Source: Chlamydiota bacterium (GTDB lineage: Bacteria; Chlamydiota; Chlamydiia; Chlamydiales; 2-12-FULL-49-11). Taken from it: DNA of 42,046 nucleotides. The first letter of the stretch is position 1. Each line of letters starts with the position of its first letter. The notes beneath the pieces were generated by a model. It did no database searches and had not been told where the DNA came from. It was given only the letters and a program-made list of their open reading frames with translations. This document shows positions 25,024 to 33,541 of this stretch, piece after piece. The translations under genes and the position numbers were made by a program. The stretch is from positions 1-42,046 of the forward strand of contig CANJWO010000012.1 in NCBI GenBank assembly GCA_947478685.1, given 5' to 3'.

Positions 25024-26370
25024 TTAAACAAGGGCGGGTTCTTCGGTGTAGGTCCGTTCGATGTGGGCGCCTAGGGAGGAGAGCTTTTCTTCGAGGGATT
25101 CGTAGCCACGGTCGAGGTAGTGGAGATTGGAGAGGGTTGATTCGCCTTCGCTGATGAGGGCTGCCATTACGTAGGCAAAGCCGGCGCGGAGGTCGGGGAC
25201 TGCGACTGCTTTAGCCTTTAGAGGCGTTGGGCCTTTGACGACTACGGAGTGGGCAAAGTTTTGTGCTGCAAAACGGCAGAGTCTGCCACCAAGGCATTGG
25301 GTAAAGCATTCAATGTCAGCGCCCATCTCTTTGATAGTTTGAGTGTAGCCAAATCTGTTTTCATAAACAGTTTCGTGAATGATTGATGTCCCCTCTGCTT
25401 GTGTGAGAAGAACTACAAAGGGTTGTTGCCAATCGGTCATAAAGCCTGGATGGACATCGGTTTCGATATGGATGCCACCTTTTAGTGGACCTGCATAATA
25501 GAATTCAATTCCTTGTTCAAAGACTTTAAAACCGCCGCCAATCTCTCTAAGTTTGTTTAGAAAGGTGATCATATTTTCTTGGCGAGCCCCTTCTACAAAG
25601 ACTTTCCCTTTTGTCGCTATAGCTGCCATTCCAATTGAAGCAGCTTCGATTCGGTCAGAAATAACAGTATGTTCTACTTCATAGAAATTTTTTGTCTCAT
25701 GAATGCAGATGGTTCGATTGACATCGACATAGATGTTGACGCCGAGTTTCTGTAAAAATAGGATGAGATCCATGATCTCGCATTCAATAGCAGCATTTTT
25801 TATTACAGTCGTCCCTTTTGCTCTGCACGCTGCTAAAATACAGTTTTCGGTTGCTCCAACAGATGGATAAGGGAGTTCTAGGATGCATCCTTGTAATCCC
25901 TTATGCGCGTGTGCAAAATAGGCACCATCTTTTTTCATATCTCTATATTCGACTTCAGCTCCAAGTTTACGGAGTGCATCGATGTGAAAAGTGATTGGCC
26001 TTTTTCCTATATTGCAGCCGCCTACTGTGGGAACAACAATATCCTCTTCGGTCCTTCCTAAAAGGGCGCCAATCATCAAGATTGGAATTCTATTCGAGCC
26101 GGAAAAGCGTTGAGGAATATAAGTAGTCTTTAATTCTTTAGTAATGATTTGGAGGGTTTTTTCAGTTCTATCCCATTCAATGTGAGCGCCAATCTCTTTG
26201 CAAAGTTCAACAGTTACTTCAACTTCAGTAATATTTGGAACGTTATGAAATGTACACCGTTTATCAGAAATGAGTGATGCAACAAGCATCTTTGTGATTG
26301 CATTCTTCGCGCCCGAAGCCTTCACCGTCCCCTTAAGAGGAACGCCACCAACAATTTTAAGTATTTCCAT
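25024..26370 (-). CDS. murA: UDP-N-acetylglucosamine 1-carboxyvinyltransferase
   Basis: MurA transfers enolpyruvate from PEP to UDP-GlcNAc, the first committed step of peptidoglycan synthesis. The 448-residue protein has the substrate loop KASGAKNA with K22, RFSGSNRIPILMIGALL, and the active-site loop VGGCNIGKRPITFHI with cysteine at residue 119. It also has PSVGATENCI, the DRIEAAS segment, TDVHPGFMTDWQQPF and PDLRAGFAYVMAAL. The catalytic cysteine is notable because C. trachomatis MurA carries Asp there and is fosfomycin resistant. The 3' 200 bases are C-rich on the sense strand. The gene stands alone, convergent with higA. Confidence 0.96.
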   Translation of the reverse strand: MEILKIVGGVPLKGTVKASGAKNAITKMLVASLISDKRCTFHNVPNITEVEVTVELCKEIGAHIEWDRTEKTLQIITKELKTTYIPQRFSGSNRIPILMIGALLGRTEEDIVVPTVGGCNIGKRPITFHIDALRKLGAEVEYRDMKKDGAYFAHAHKGLQGCILELPYPSVGATENCILAACRAKGTTVIKNAAIECEIMDLILFLQKLGVNIYVDVNRTICIHETKNFYEVEHTVISDRIEAASIGMAAIATKGKVFVEGARQENMITFLNKLREIGGGFKVFEQGIEFYYAGPLKGGIHIETDVHPGFMTDWQQPFVVLLTQAEGTSIIHETVYENRFGYTQTIKEMGADIECFTQCLGGRLCRFAAQNFAHSVVVKGPTPLKAKAVAVPDLRAGFAYVMAALISEGESTLSNLHYLDRGYESLEEKLSSLGAHIERTYTEEPALV

Positions 26371-26481
26371 AATGTTATTGTATGAAAAATTTCAATTATA
26401 TAGACAGAGAAAAACGATGAGAGAACAGAATGGAAAAAGGTCTTGTTTTACAAAAAAATGACTTAAATACTTTAAACAAGC

Positions 26482-26784
26482 TTATAGAAGTACTTCAACT
26501 GTCATAGCAAACATAGCAATAGGCACAACCCACCAGGTTATTAAAAAAGCCTCTCTCAAAATATTTTTATAAGATGTTAAATCTGTAATATCAGAATTTC
26601 TAAGAGACCAAGAAGCTACAGCTAACCATATTGGTAGGATTGCTAAAATCATTAAAGCTAATTCTACTATAACAGTCGTAGATAATGCCGCCGCAACTGT
26701 CATTCCAAAGGCTAGACCTCCAGCTAAAAAAGGTGTTGTCTCTTTGATAAAATCTACGGGCCTGCAACAGATTGAGCTTGTCAT
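26482..26784 (-). CDS. Small membrane protein, Inc-like layout
   Basis: I do not recognise this 100-residue protein. It has a paired cysteine near the start (SSICCRP), a bilobed hydrophobic region (about residues 18-60: FLAGGLAFGMTVAAALSTTV, then VELALMILAILPIWLAVASW), a short polar loop and a third hydrophobic segment at the C-terminus (FLITWWVVPIAMFAMTVEVLL). AAAGG 6 bases before ATG 26784 and a candidate promoter at 26842-26870 support expression. A type III-secreted inclusion-membrane protein or a plain inner-membrane protein are both possible. Confidence 0.68.
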   Translation of the reverse strand: MTSSICCRPVDFIKETTPFLAGGLAFGMTVAAALSTTVIVELALMILAILPIWLAVASWSLRNSDITDLTSYKNILREAFLITWWVVPIAMFAMTVEVLL

Positions 26785-26841
26785 AAAAAAACCTTTATTT
26801 GAGAAGAGCTTACTTTAATTTTTTCTTTAATGTTTCTTTAA

Positions 26842-26870
26842 ATATTACCATAGCAGATAAAATTTTGCAA
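26842..26870 (-). promoter_or_regulatory. Candidate promoter of the small membrane protein at 26482
   Basis: On the minus strand TTGCAA (plus 26865-26870), a 17-base spacer and TAATAT (plus 26842-26847), each matching four of six consensus positions, lie about 58 bases before the ATG at 26784. Confidence 0.35.
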
Positions 26871-26920
26871 ATGCAAAGCTCTTTCGCCAGATCTAGATTT
26901 CTAAAAAAATTAATTTGAAG

Positions 26921-27763
26921 TCAAATGACTATAAGCCCTTTTGCCTTATCGAAGGTGAGGGAGATGGAACTCTTATCGGGGTGTTTGGAAAGGAGGTAGA
27001 GGGCAAGGTAGCCGAAGGTTTTGCGGGCGTTGATTTCGCAGATGGGTTGTAGGGTGTTATTGTAGACGAAGGCGTCGAAGCCGATGTTGCCGAAAAAGGG
27101 GGAGAGGTGGTGAACATGACTTTTGACATAGGCGATTTGCTCTTGGAGAAAGGTGTAGTTTGAGCCAAAGAGTTTTTTTTCATCCCGAGAGGCTAGAGTC
27201 TGTTTATATTGGCCCCGTTCGCCTGATATGAGAACGGTTGCGCCGAGGTAGCATAGTATGGTCTCTCTGATTTCCCACTGAGTGCTGAAGTCAAATGATC
27301 GATTGACCCATGGTTCAGCAAGGACTGGAAAGGAGAGGTTGGTAGTTCTAAACTTGTGCCCTGTGCCTGAAAATCCGTAAAATGATTTGAAGACATGAGA
27401 GTCGGGAACCTCTTTTAGCCATGAATTAAGGTCATCTGAATTGTGTAAAATGCGTGATTTAGGGAGGGGGGAGAGAATGTGGGCAAACTCTTTGGATTGG
27501 ATTTTTCGGATAATTTCCCATGAGGGAAGCGTGTATGAAAGGTTGTGTTTTTTTGCATACTCACTAATAAGTCTTGAAGGAGCCCAGGAAATTACTGTTT
27601 GTCCTGGGGTTGGTTTTTCTGGGAATACAGTATCGCCAGGATTTGCAAAGAGGGTTCCTAGGGATAAAAATTCTTTGTGTATCTTTGAAAATGAGTGTTC
27701 TAAATCGACATTGCGATCTTTTTCAAGTTCCCATTCAAAATTTGTATTGAAAATATGATGCAT
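26921..27763 (-). CDS. ATP-grasp-like protein of unknown function
   Basis: The 280-residue protein is soluble. The C-terminal half resembles the end of an ATP-grasp fold: HVFKSFYGFSGTGHKF (Lys and Gly-rich nucleotide loop), PVLAEPWVNRSFDFS (the E-P-W hinge), and GNIGFDAFVYNN followed by CEINARKTFGYLAL, in which E-x-N-x-R supplies metal and phosphate ligands. ATP-grasp enzymes ligate a carboxylate to an amine or thiol; the substrate is not evident. ATG 27763 is favoured because GGAG lies 5 bases upstream; ATG 27778 adds five residues. It is divergent from the cyclase gene with only about 31 bases between starts. The 3' end is C-rich on the sense strand. Confidence 0.68.
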   Translation of the reverse strand: MHHIFNTNFEWELEKDRNVDLEHSFSKIHKEFLSLGTLFANPGDTVFPEKPTPGQTVISWAPSRLISEYAKKHNLSYTLPSWEIIRKIQSKEFAHILSPLPKSRILHNSDDLNSWLKEVPDSHVFKSFYGFSGTGHKFRTTNLSFPVLAEPWVNRSFDFSTQWEIRETILCYLGATVLISGERGQYKQTLASRDEKKLFGSNYTFLQEQIAYVKSHVHHLSPFFGNIGFDAFVYNNTLQPICEINARKTFGYLALYLLSKHPDKSSISLTFDKAKGLIVI

Positions 27764-27794
27764 ATATTCTCCAAACATAATACTACAAAGAGAT

Positions 27795-30290
27795 ATGAGA
27801 GTAAAAATCTTTGTCTTAGTTGCAATTCTTTTTGGTGTGACGATTTTTGGTATTATTGGACTACGCTATTTAGAGGTGGATCGGGCAATTGGTAAAAGTA
27901 CTAGAGAGATTGAGATTTTTGTTAAAAAACTTGATCTTGAGAAGAGAAAGGATGTGCTTGAGTACTTGAATATTTCGATTATTGAAATACAGAATCAAAT
28001 TCAGGCAATTTTTAATAAAATCAGTGATTTGGAATGGGTTCAAGAACGATTTCTCCCATCAAATTATGACTATTATGAAAATCATTGGAAAGATTCTGCA
28101 GTCTTGATGTTAGGTAATGAATGGATCGATTTAATTCAGACTACAGCGGGCGATAAATTAGCCTCTTCAATTATTGTACATCCCCCTTATTTGGATTCAT
28201 TTTTCTATATTCCAATTAATTCTATTTTGTCTGTTATTCTGACGGTTAATATAAAGGGAGAGATAATTCCATATATTGGGGTTCCTTATTGGACAAATGC
28301 CATTTCAAAAGTGAATGGAGCTCCTGAAAAAATTTTTCTACAACAAGGGGTAAAAAAGGAAGATGTACTACTCTTCAGTATCAATGATTTACTGGAGATT
28401 GATGCAAGTGAATTAAAAATTAAAAAAGTTAGATGGGAGACAAATCCTTTAGATACAGCGGTAGTAATAAAGCACGAGGATTATGTGATCCTTATGGATC
28501 ACGTGATTGAATCAATAGCACTTGTTCAACTCGAATTAAAAAAACATAAAGAACTTACGTCAATTTTAACTACGCCCGATCTTCTAGAGAAATGGGCTGT
28601 TCAAAAATTGTCAGATGATCCTCGAAACATTGTGAAAGTTGATGGAAAATGTAAGGATCGGCTTTGTTGTGGATGGGAATCTGTATTAAAAGAACAGCCT
28701 TGGATGATTGAAGAGGGATGGAATTCTAGATATGAGCAAAATCAGTTAATTTGGAAGGTGGGTGAGCTTTTTGGATCAGGTATTTGGGGTTTTGATCCTT
28801 TAGGAAAGAGGGCTCCAAAAGGGATTTGTTGTTTAGTAAAAAAGGATCTTAAGGTGGTTAAACCTTTTTATCCGATGATTGGAATTTTGATGGAGGAAAT
28901 TGTAGAAAAAGAGATTATCCCTTTTATGTATGATTGCGATCCTGGAGATGAAAGTTGTTGTGTTTCGAAAAATTTTGATATTGTTGCTATCCCTGAAAGA
29001 AAAGGGGTTTATTTTACTAAAACAATGGTTTTTAAAAGTATGGATAAGGTGTTTAATACCCCTTTGTATGGTACATTGACATTAGGTGTCAGTATGAATG
29101 ATATATTACAGCAGCTAGCGCTAGTCATTCCAGGGAGTATTTTATTTGTTAAAGAGACAGGGGAAAAAATCTTTTTTCATCAAGATGGAAAAATTTCAGA
29201 TGATCAAAATTGGGGTCAGATCGATTTTACTAAATTAGTGAATGAAGAAACCGGGGTGATTAAAAACATTAATGGAAAAGAGTTTTTATTTGTCCATTTT
29301 GTCCCTATTACAGAAGGAAAGGGCCAGGTTTTTGTATTAGAGCTTCGGCAAAATGTCTTTGAAATGTTAGGGGATTTAAAAATTAAAGCGTCTGAGCTCA
29401 TGCATTGGATGTTTTTAGAAAATATCATTTTAGGCTTTTTAGGAATAGTAATTGCGCTAATTGCCCTTAATCACATTTTAAAGAGGGGGATTGCTCCATT
29501 GACCCAACTTGCAGTTACAACAAAACTGATTGCACTAGGGCGTTTAGAGAGCGTTCATATTCCTGATCTTTGGATGAAAAGGAAAGATGAGGTGGGCGTT
29601 CTTTGTTTGGCATTTGAGCAGATGGTAAGAGAAATGAAAGAGGGGGTAAAAGTACGATCCCTTTTAGATAAGGTTGTGTCAAAAGAGATTGCTAATAAAA
29701 TTCTTAGAGATGGTGTTAAGCTTGGAGGGGAGTCAAGAGAAGTGACAGTTTTATTTGCTGATATTCGCAACTTTACCCAAATTTCAGAAAATATGAAACC
29801 TGTAGATGTTCTTGAAATGCTTAACAGCTGTTTAACAATTCTCTCTCGAGTGATTGATGAACATCAAGGAGTAATTGATAAATATATAGGCGATGAAATT
29901 ATGGCTATTTTCGGTGCTCCAGTCGATTCACCTAATCCTGGCTTTCAAGCAGTTACTTGTGCAATAACAATGATGGAAGTTCTTAAAGAGTGGAATGAGT
30001 CGCGAAAAAATCGGAATATGCTCCCTCTTGAAATAGGCATTAGTATTCATACTGGAAATGTGATTGCGGGAAATATTGGAGCTGAAAATCACCTGAGTTA
30101 TACTGTTCTTGGCCATAATGTTAATTTAGCCTCTCGGATTGCTGATCATGCCCAAGGAATGGAAATTTTAATCACCGAGGAGACCTTTAGGTCAACCGAT
30201 GTTTCGGAGAATATCACTGTGGAGCTTACCCCACCTATCTCTTTTAAAGGGATTTCTAAGCCTATCCCTCTTTATAGAGTTTTGATATAA
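27795..30290 (+). CDS. Membrane class III adenylate/guanylate cyclase with Cys-rich ectodomain
   Basis: The 831-residue protein has a membrane span at about residues 3-25, a long extracytoplasmic domain (about 26-535), a second span (about 538-561), a HAMP segment and a C-terminal class III cyclase domain. Catalytic landmarks are LFADIRNFT (metal Asp, about 656), DKYIGDEIMAIFG (specificity Lys and second metal Asp, about 700) and YTVLGHNVNLASRI (transition-state Asn and Arg). The specificity residues point to cAMP. The ectodomain contains eight cysteines in three clusters (KCKDRLCCGW, GICCL, YDCDPGDESCC), suggesting disulfides or metal binding. AAAGAG precedes ATG 27795. The histidine kinase starts 9 bases after its stop. 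Confidence 0.9.
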   Translation: MRVKIFVLVAILFGVTIFGIIGLRYLEVDRAIGKSTREIEIFVKKLDLEKRKDVLEYLNISIIEIQNQIQAIFNKISDLEWVQERFLPSNYDYYENHWKDSAVLMLGNEWIDLIQTTAGDKLASSIIVHPPYLDSFFYIPINSILSVILTVNIKGEIIPYIGVPYWTNAISKVNGAPEKIFLQQGVKKEDVLLFSINDLLEIDASELKIKKVRWETNPLDTAVVIKHEDYVILMDHVIESIALVQLELKKHKELTSILTTPDLLEKWAVQKLSDDPRNIVKVDGKCKDRLCCGWESVLKEQPWMIEEGWNSRYEQNQLIWKVGELFGSGIWGFDPLGKRAPKGICCLVKKDLKVVKPFYPMIGILMEEIVEKEIIPFMYDCDPGDESCCVSKNFDIVAIPERKGVYFTKTMVFKSMDKVFNTPLYGTLTLGVSMNDILQQLALVIPGSILFVKETGEKIFFHQDGKISDDQNWGQIDFTKLVNEETGVIKNINGKEFLFVHFVPITEGKGQVFVLELRQNVFEMLGDLKIKASELMHWMFLENIILGFLGIVIALIALNHILKRGIAPLTQLAVTTKLIALGRLESVHIPDLWMKRKDEVGVLCLAFEQMVREMKEGVKVRSLLDKVVSKEIANKILRDGVKLGGESREVTVLFADIRNFTQISENMKPVDVLEMLNSCLTILSRVIDEHQGVIDKYIGDEIMAIFGAPVDSPNPGFQAVTCAITMMEVLKEWNESRKNRNMLPLEIGISIHTGNVIAGNIGAENHLSYTVLGHNVNLASRIADHAQGMEILITEETFRSTDVSENITVELTPPISFKGISKPIPLYRVLI

Positions 30291-30299
30291 TCTTTAGAG

Positions 30300-31451
30300 A
30301 TGGAATATATCTATATTTTAGCTGGATGCTTAATAGTGGCGGCTTTACTTTATGTGAGAAGCATTAGAAAGAGTTTTGCCGAGATGTCTGATCGGGCGGC
30401 TCTTTTTGCAAAGGGGGCTGATCTTCTGAGAGCTGAAAAGAGAGCTCTTTTGGAAAATTTAGAAGAGGGAGCTCTTACGGTGGATGGGGGCGGGCGGATT
30501 TCTTGCGTGAATATCAAGGTATTGAATTTGCTAGGGATAGCCCAAGATAGAATTTTAGGTAAAGAGTATCGAGAGCTTGATAGAGCCTCTGTAAAGGAAC
30601 TTGCCCTCCCTTCGAAGAAATTGATCGAGCGGGTTTTAAATGAAAAAGAGAGAGCTCACTCTCATGTTGTTGTAAATGAATTGCTTAAGATGCATTTCGA
30701 ATTGATTGCAATTCCCATTCCTCAAGCGGAAGGGGTAATTCTATTATTGAAAGATTGTTCTAATGAACAAAAAATTTTAGAAGTTGGTAAGGAATTCATA
30801 GCCAACGCATCGCACGAACTTAGGACGCCACTCACAATTATTCGAGGATTTGCTGAGACTCTAAAAGACTTGGAAGAAGTTTCTGAGGGGATGTACGAAT
30901 CAATTTTAGAGAAAATTATCCGAAATTGTGAACGGATGGAGAGCTTAGTAAAAAATTTACTAACACTTGCCGATATAGAAAATAGCGGCCCCCTCTCTCT
31001 AGCCCCATGCGACCTTGTGGCTCTATTAGATGAGAGTTGCGGGCAGATAATTGCTATCCATCCCGAAATTCATATCGAACAATTCTATAACGAAGATCAG
31101 ATTATAATTTTAGGTGAAGAGACCCTTCTCATCCTTGCATTCATTAATATTTTGAAAAACTGTGTTAAGTACTCTCCGAGACCTGCTCAAATTAAAGTGA
31201 CCATTGATTCAAGAGAGGATGAAGTATATCTTCAAATAGAAGACAAAGGGGTTGGAATACCAGAAGGATCGTGGGAAAGAATTTTTGACCGTTTCTACAC
31301 AGTCGATAAAACCCACTCGCGCAGACTTGGAGGCGCTGGCATCGGCCTCTCCATCGTTAAAATCATCATGGACAAGCATGACGCAAAAATTTGGGTCACC
31401 TCCCAGCCCGGCGTCGGCACTACCTTCCACATCAGTTTCTTAAGAACTTAA
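30300..31451 (+). CDS. PAS-domain sensor histidine kinase (PhoR-like)
   Basis: The 383-residue kinase has one N-terminal membrane span (about 3-20), a PAS-like segment (about 50-155), a dimerisation/phosphoacceptor H-box FIANASHELRTPLTIIRGFAETL with H172, an N-box NILKNCVKYSPRP, G-boxes EDKGVGIP and GGAGIGLSIVK, and a final GTTFHISFL. The architecture matches PhoR. There is no response regulator in the window, so it is an orphan here. It follows the cyclase by 9 bases and is probably co-transcribed, which suggests linked signalling. The 3' 200 bases are C-rich on the sense strand. The stop overlaps the convergent gene by 4 bases. Confidence 0.9.
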   Translation: MEYIYILAGCLIVAALLYVRSIRKSFAEMSDRAALFAKGADLLRAEKRALLENLEEGALTVDGGGRISCVNIKVLNLLGIAQDRILGKEYRELDRASVKELALPSKKLIERVLNEKERAHSHVVVNELLKMHFELIAIPIPQAEGVILLLKDCSNEQKILEVGKEFIANASHELRTPLTIIRGFAETLKDLEEVSEGMYESILEKIIRNCERMESLVKNLLTLADIENSGPLSLAPCDLVALLDESCGQIIAIHPEIHIEQFYNEDQIIILGEETLLILAFINILKNCVKYSPRPAQIKVTIDSREDEVYLQIEDKGVGIPEGSWERIFDRFYTVDKTHSRRLGGAGIGLSIVKIIMDKHDAKIWVTSQPGVGTTFHISFLRT

Positions 31452-32347
31452 GATGTTTCGGTGCTGTAGGAGACTGTAGCGGTGATTCCGGATATAGGAT
31501 CTTTTTCTGATTCGGTCTGTCTGATTTTTGCGGCCTTTCCGTAGGTAATATATTTCCGTTTTGCTGAGGAGAAGGAATGTTCTTCAAGGAGGGGGACAAT
31601 CTCTGCTTTGACAAGAGGTTCTCTTTTCCTCTCCTCCTCTTTCTCTTTTGTAAGGATGGCTGTTGTGATTTCTTCACCAAAAAATGCTTTTAGGAGAGGG
31701 ATAGAGGCTTTGGTAGCGCAGATTACAGTTGGCTCTTTAGTCTCAATTAATACAATAAAATGTCCGATCGGGGGCCAACCTCCGTTGTTTGGGTAGCTTG
31801 GAGACCCCTTTAGCATTTTATACCAAATATCGTGGAGGCTTTTACTTGCCAGGATAATTTTTTCAAATTCAAGAGATTCTGTTGCGGAGGGAAGTTTTTT
31901 TATAGCTTGGACAATCTCTTTTGCGAGAAGTTTGGGAAGGGCTTTTTTGTCATACTTATAATCAGAAGCAAGATGGGTATTTTGATAGATTTCGAGTAAA
32001 TAATTAGCAAACACCTCTTCTAAGAAGGGGTCATCCTCTTTTAATAGGGGAGTTAGATTGAATTTTGAGTTATCAGTAATATTTTCTCGAAAAGATTTTT
32101 CTCTGTTTTTTTTCACCTTTGGAGGGCTTGGTTTTTTTTCTGTATTATCTTTAGCAGGCTTTGGGAGAGTGCTTGCAAAGTTCTCAAGTCTTGTCTCTTC
32201 AGAAGAATTTCTTGCAAGACGGTAGGCGTTGATTAAGCCAGTTGAACCGATCTTAGCAAAAGAGCTCTCTTTGAAGCCTCCAAAAAATGAGGAAATTGTG
32301 AGGGCAATTACTAAAATGAGAATGGTTACAAAGGGGAGTATATTCAT
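31448..32347 (-). CDS. Membrane-anchored protein in a pseudopilin-like cluster
   Basis: I do not recognise this 299-residue protein. It has one N-terminal membrane span (FVTILILVIALTISSFFGGF), a Pro/Lys/Ser-rich linker (about 60-95: KPAKDNTEKKPSPPKVKKNR) and a folded region of about 190 residues (FLEEVFANYLLEIYQ, LHDIWYKMLKGSPSYPNNGG, GHFIVLIETKEPTVICATK), ending in an alkaline segment. It overlaps the preceding pseudopilin-like gene by 4 bases. The layout (anchor, linker, globular periplasmic domain) suits an accessory component of a type II secretion-like system. I recall hypothetical genes beside the gsp cluster in Chlamydia that may be counterparts, but this is not secure. Confidence 0.7.
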   Translation of the reverse strand: MNILPFVTILILVIALTISSFFGGFKESSFAKIGSTGLINAYRLARNSSEETRLENFASTLPKPAKDNTEKKPSPPKVKKNREKSFRENITDNSKFNLTPLLKEDDPFLEEVFANYLLEIYQNTHLASDYKYDKKALPKLLAKEIVQAIKKLPSATESLEFEKIILASKSLHDIWYKMLKGSPSYPNNGGWPPIGHFIVLIETKEPTVICATKASIPLLKAFFGEEITTAILTKEKEEERKREPLVKAEIVPLLEEHSFSSAKRKYITYGKAAKIRQTESEKDPISGITATVSYSTETS

Positions 32348-32883
32348 ATTGAATAGGCCTCGCTTCCCTCAGGACGATCAGAGAAAAAGAAGACAAATTG
32401 CCGTCTGTTTGTTTCAGAAAATCTTATGCTAAGTGAAAGAAAGAAAGGGAAATTTGGTTCGATGAAAAATTCTTTGATATTCGATAATAGGATTTCGTTC
32501 TGTACCATACTTTTGTCTTTAGATAAAATACTTAAAATTAAGTCGTGATTTTGGTCTGCATAGATTGCTCCTGTAGTCTTTCCAGAATAGATGAGCGCTG
32601 GGTCAAGTCCGTTTTCAAAATCAAACGTAATCTTAGAGATAGTGCCATCTTCATCCTTTTCTAGCTTAAAAGAGTTCCCCGCTGCGTGAGAAAAAATGTG
32701 GAGTAAACGGTTATAAAAGAAGGAGGAATTCAGTGCAGTACTCTTTATTACATCAAGGGACCTTGAAACTCTTATTGTCTGAATGAGTGAAGAAAAGAGG
32801 GTAGTAACAATGATAGCCATAAGGCCAAGGGCGATACAGACTTCAATCAAAGTAAGCGGCGCTTTCCGTATTATTTTTGGCAT
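32344..32883 (-). CDS. Pseudopilin-like protein (prepilin N-terminus)
   Basis: The 179-residue protein begins MPKIIRKAPLTLIEVCIALG followed by LMAIIVTTLFSSLIQTIRVSR, a classic prepilin leader and hydrophobic helix with the essential Glu at +5 (LTLIE). The residue before the expected cleavage is Pro, not the usual Gly, and the Lys/Arg-rich leader is short. The remainder (about 150 residues) is a plausible minor-pseudopilin globular domain ending with FFFSDRPEGSEAYSI. It belongs with type II secretion or type IV pilus-like machinery. It overlaps both neighbours: 13 bases with the small upstream gene and 4 bases with the downstream one. Confidence 0.8.
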   Translation of the reverse strand: MPKIIRKAPLTLIEVCIALGLMAIIVTTLFSSLIQTIRVSRSLDVIKSTALNSSFFYNRLLHIFSHAAGNSFKLEKDEDGTISKITFDFENGLDPALIYSGKTTGAIYADQNHDLILSILSKDKSMVQNEILLSNIKEFFIEPNFPFFLSLSIRFSETNRRQFVFFFSDRPEGSEAYSI

Positions 32884-33086
32884 ATTCTTTGAAACGTGAC
32901 CATAAAAAGATCGGGATCATCTAAGGGACTTTTTGAGTTAAGCTTAATCGGTTTTTTAAAAGGGCTGTGTTTTGTCAATAGAGCAAGATTCAAATTATCA
33001 ATACCATTTCTCTTCGCTTTAAGTCTTTTATCATCCTCATCAACAATTTTATTTAGCAAACCCACAGTAACAAGCTTCACGTGCAC
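32871..33086 (-). CDS. Small protein upstream of the pseudopilin gene, possibly a remnant
   Basis: This frame encodes up to 71 residues from GTG 33086 (or 69 from GTG 33080). It is rich in Lys and Asp and ends in PLDDPDLFMVTFQRICQK, overlapping the next start by 13 bases. The overlap and protein-like composition suggest a real gene. It has no prepilin leader, so it may be the 3' remainder of a longer pseudopilin-like gene whose front was lost near the palindromic element that begins about 60 bases upstream. An in-frame stop at 33102-33104 blocks further extension. A spurious frame cannot be excluded. Confidence 0.42.
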   Translation of the reverse strand: MHVKLVTVGLLNKIVDEDDKRLKAKRNGIDNLNLALLTKHSPFKKPIKLNSKSPLDDPDLFMVTFQRICQK

Positions 33087-33147
33087 CCCACAACCAAATG
33101 ATTAGTATTCTATAAAGAGCTCTTAAATACTACTAAAAACAAGTGTT

Positions 33148-33522
33148 TTAACCACTCGTTCGCTCTGCTCACTAGAGAGCACAGAAAGCACTGAAAAAAA
33201 ATTAAGGAGTCAGTCAATTGATTAGGTTGTTTTATTGCAAGTGCTCAAAAAGTTGAGGTAATTTGAAAAAACAATAATATATAAAGACCATTGTTTGTAT
33301 TTGCTCGAGCAGTTCTATCTGATATATCTTTGAAAAATAGCGACTGGGTTCTCCCGGACGCTTTTTTCAAGGATTTATCAGGCAGTACGGCTCAAGCAAA
33401 TAGATGTCATGACTTTTTCTTTGTCTTTTGTCAATTTACCTCAACTTTTTGAGCACTTGCGTTTTATTCTACCTCTCTGTGTTCTCTGTGCCCTCTAGTG
33501 AGCAGAGCGAACGAGTGGTTGA
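33148..33522. mobile_element. Palindromic MITE-like element of about 375 bp
   Basis: This gap between the GNAT gene and the pseudopilin cluster is one nested imperfect palindrome. The outer arms, about 40 bases, begin AACCACTCGTTCGCTCTGCT at 33149 and have their inverted copy at 33480-33521. Inside them is a perfect 25-base inverted pair (33237-33261 and 33436-33460, GCAAGTGCTCAAAAAGTTGA onward). Next come inner arms around TATTTGCTCGAGC and GGCTCAAGCAAATA, and a central hairpin GCGACTGGGTTCTCCCGGACGC. No frame of useful length lies inside. The structure fits a non-autonomous transposable element or a composite of one inserted in another. Confidence 0.75.
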
Positions 33523-33541
33523 AATAATTTTCTTGTTTATT

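Noticed and set aside
33087..33541. A hidden gene in the 455-base gap
   Set aside because: The gap is filled by nested inverted repeats; the only open frames are products of the palindrome.
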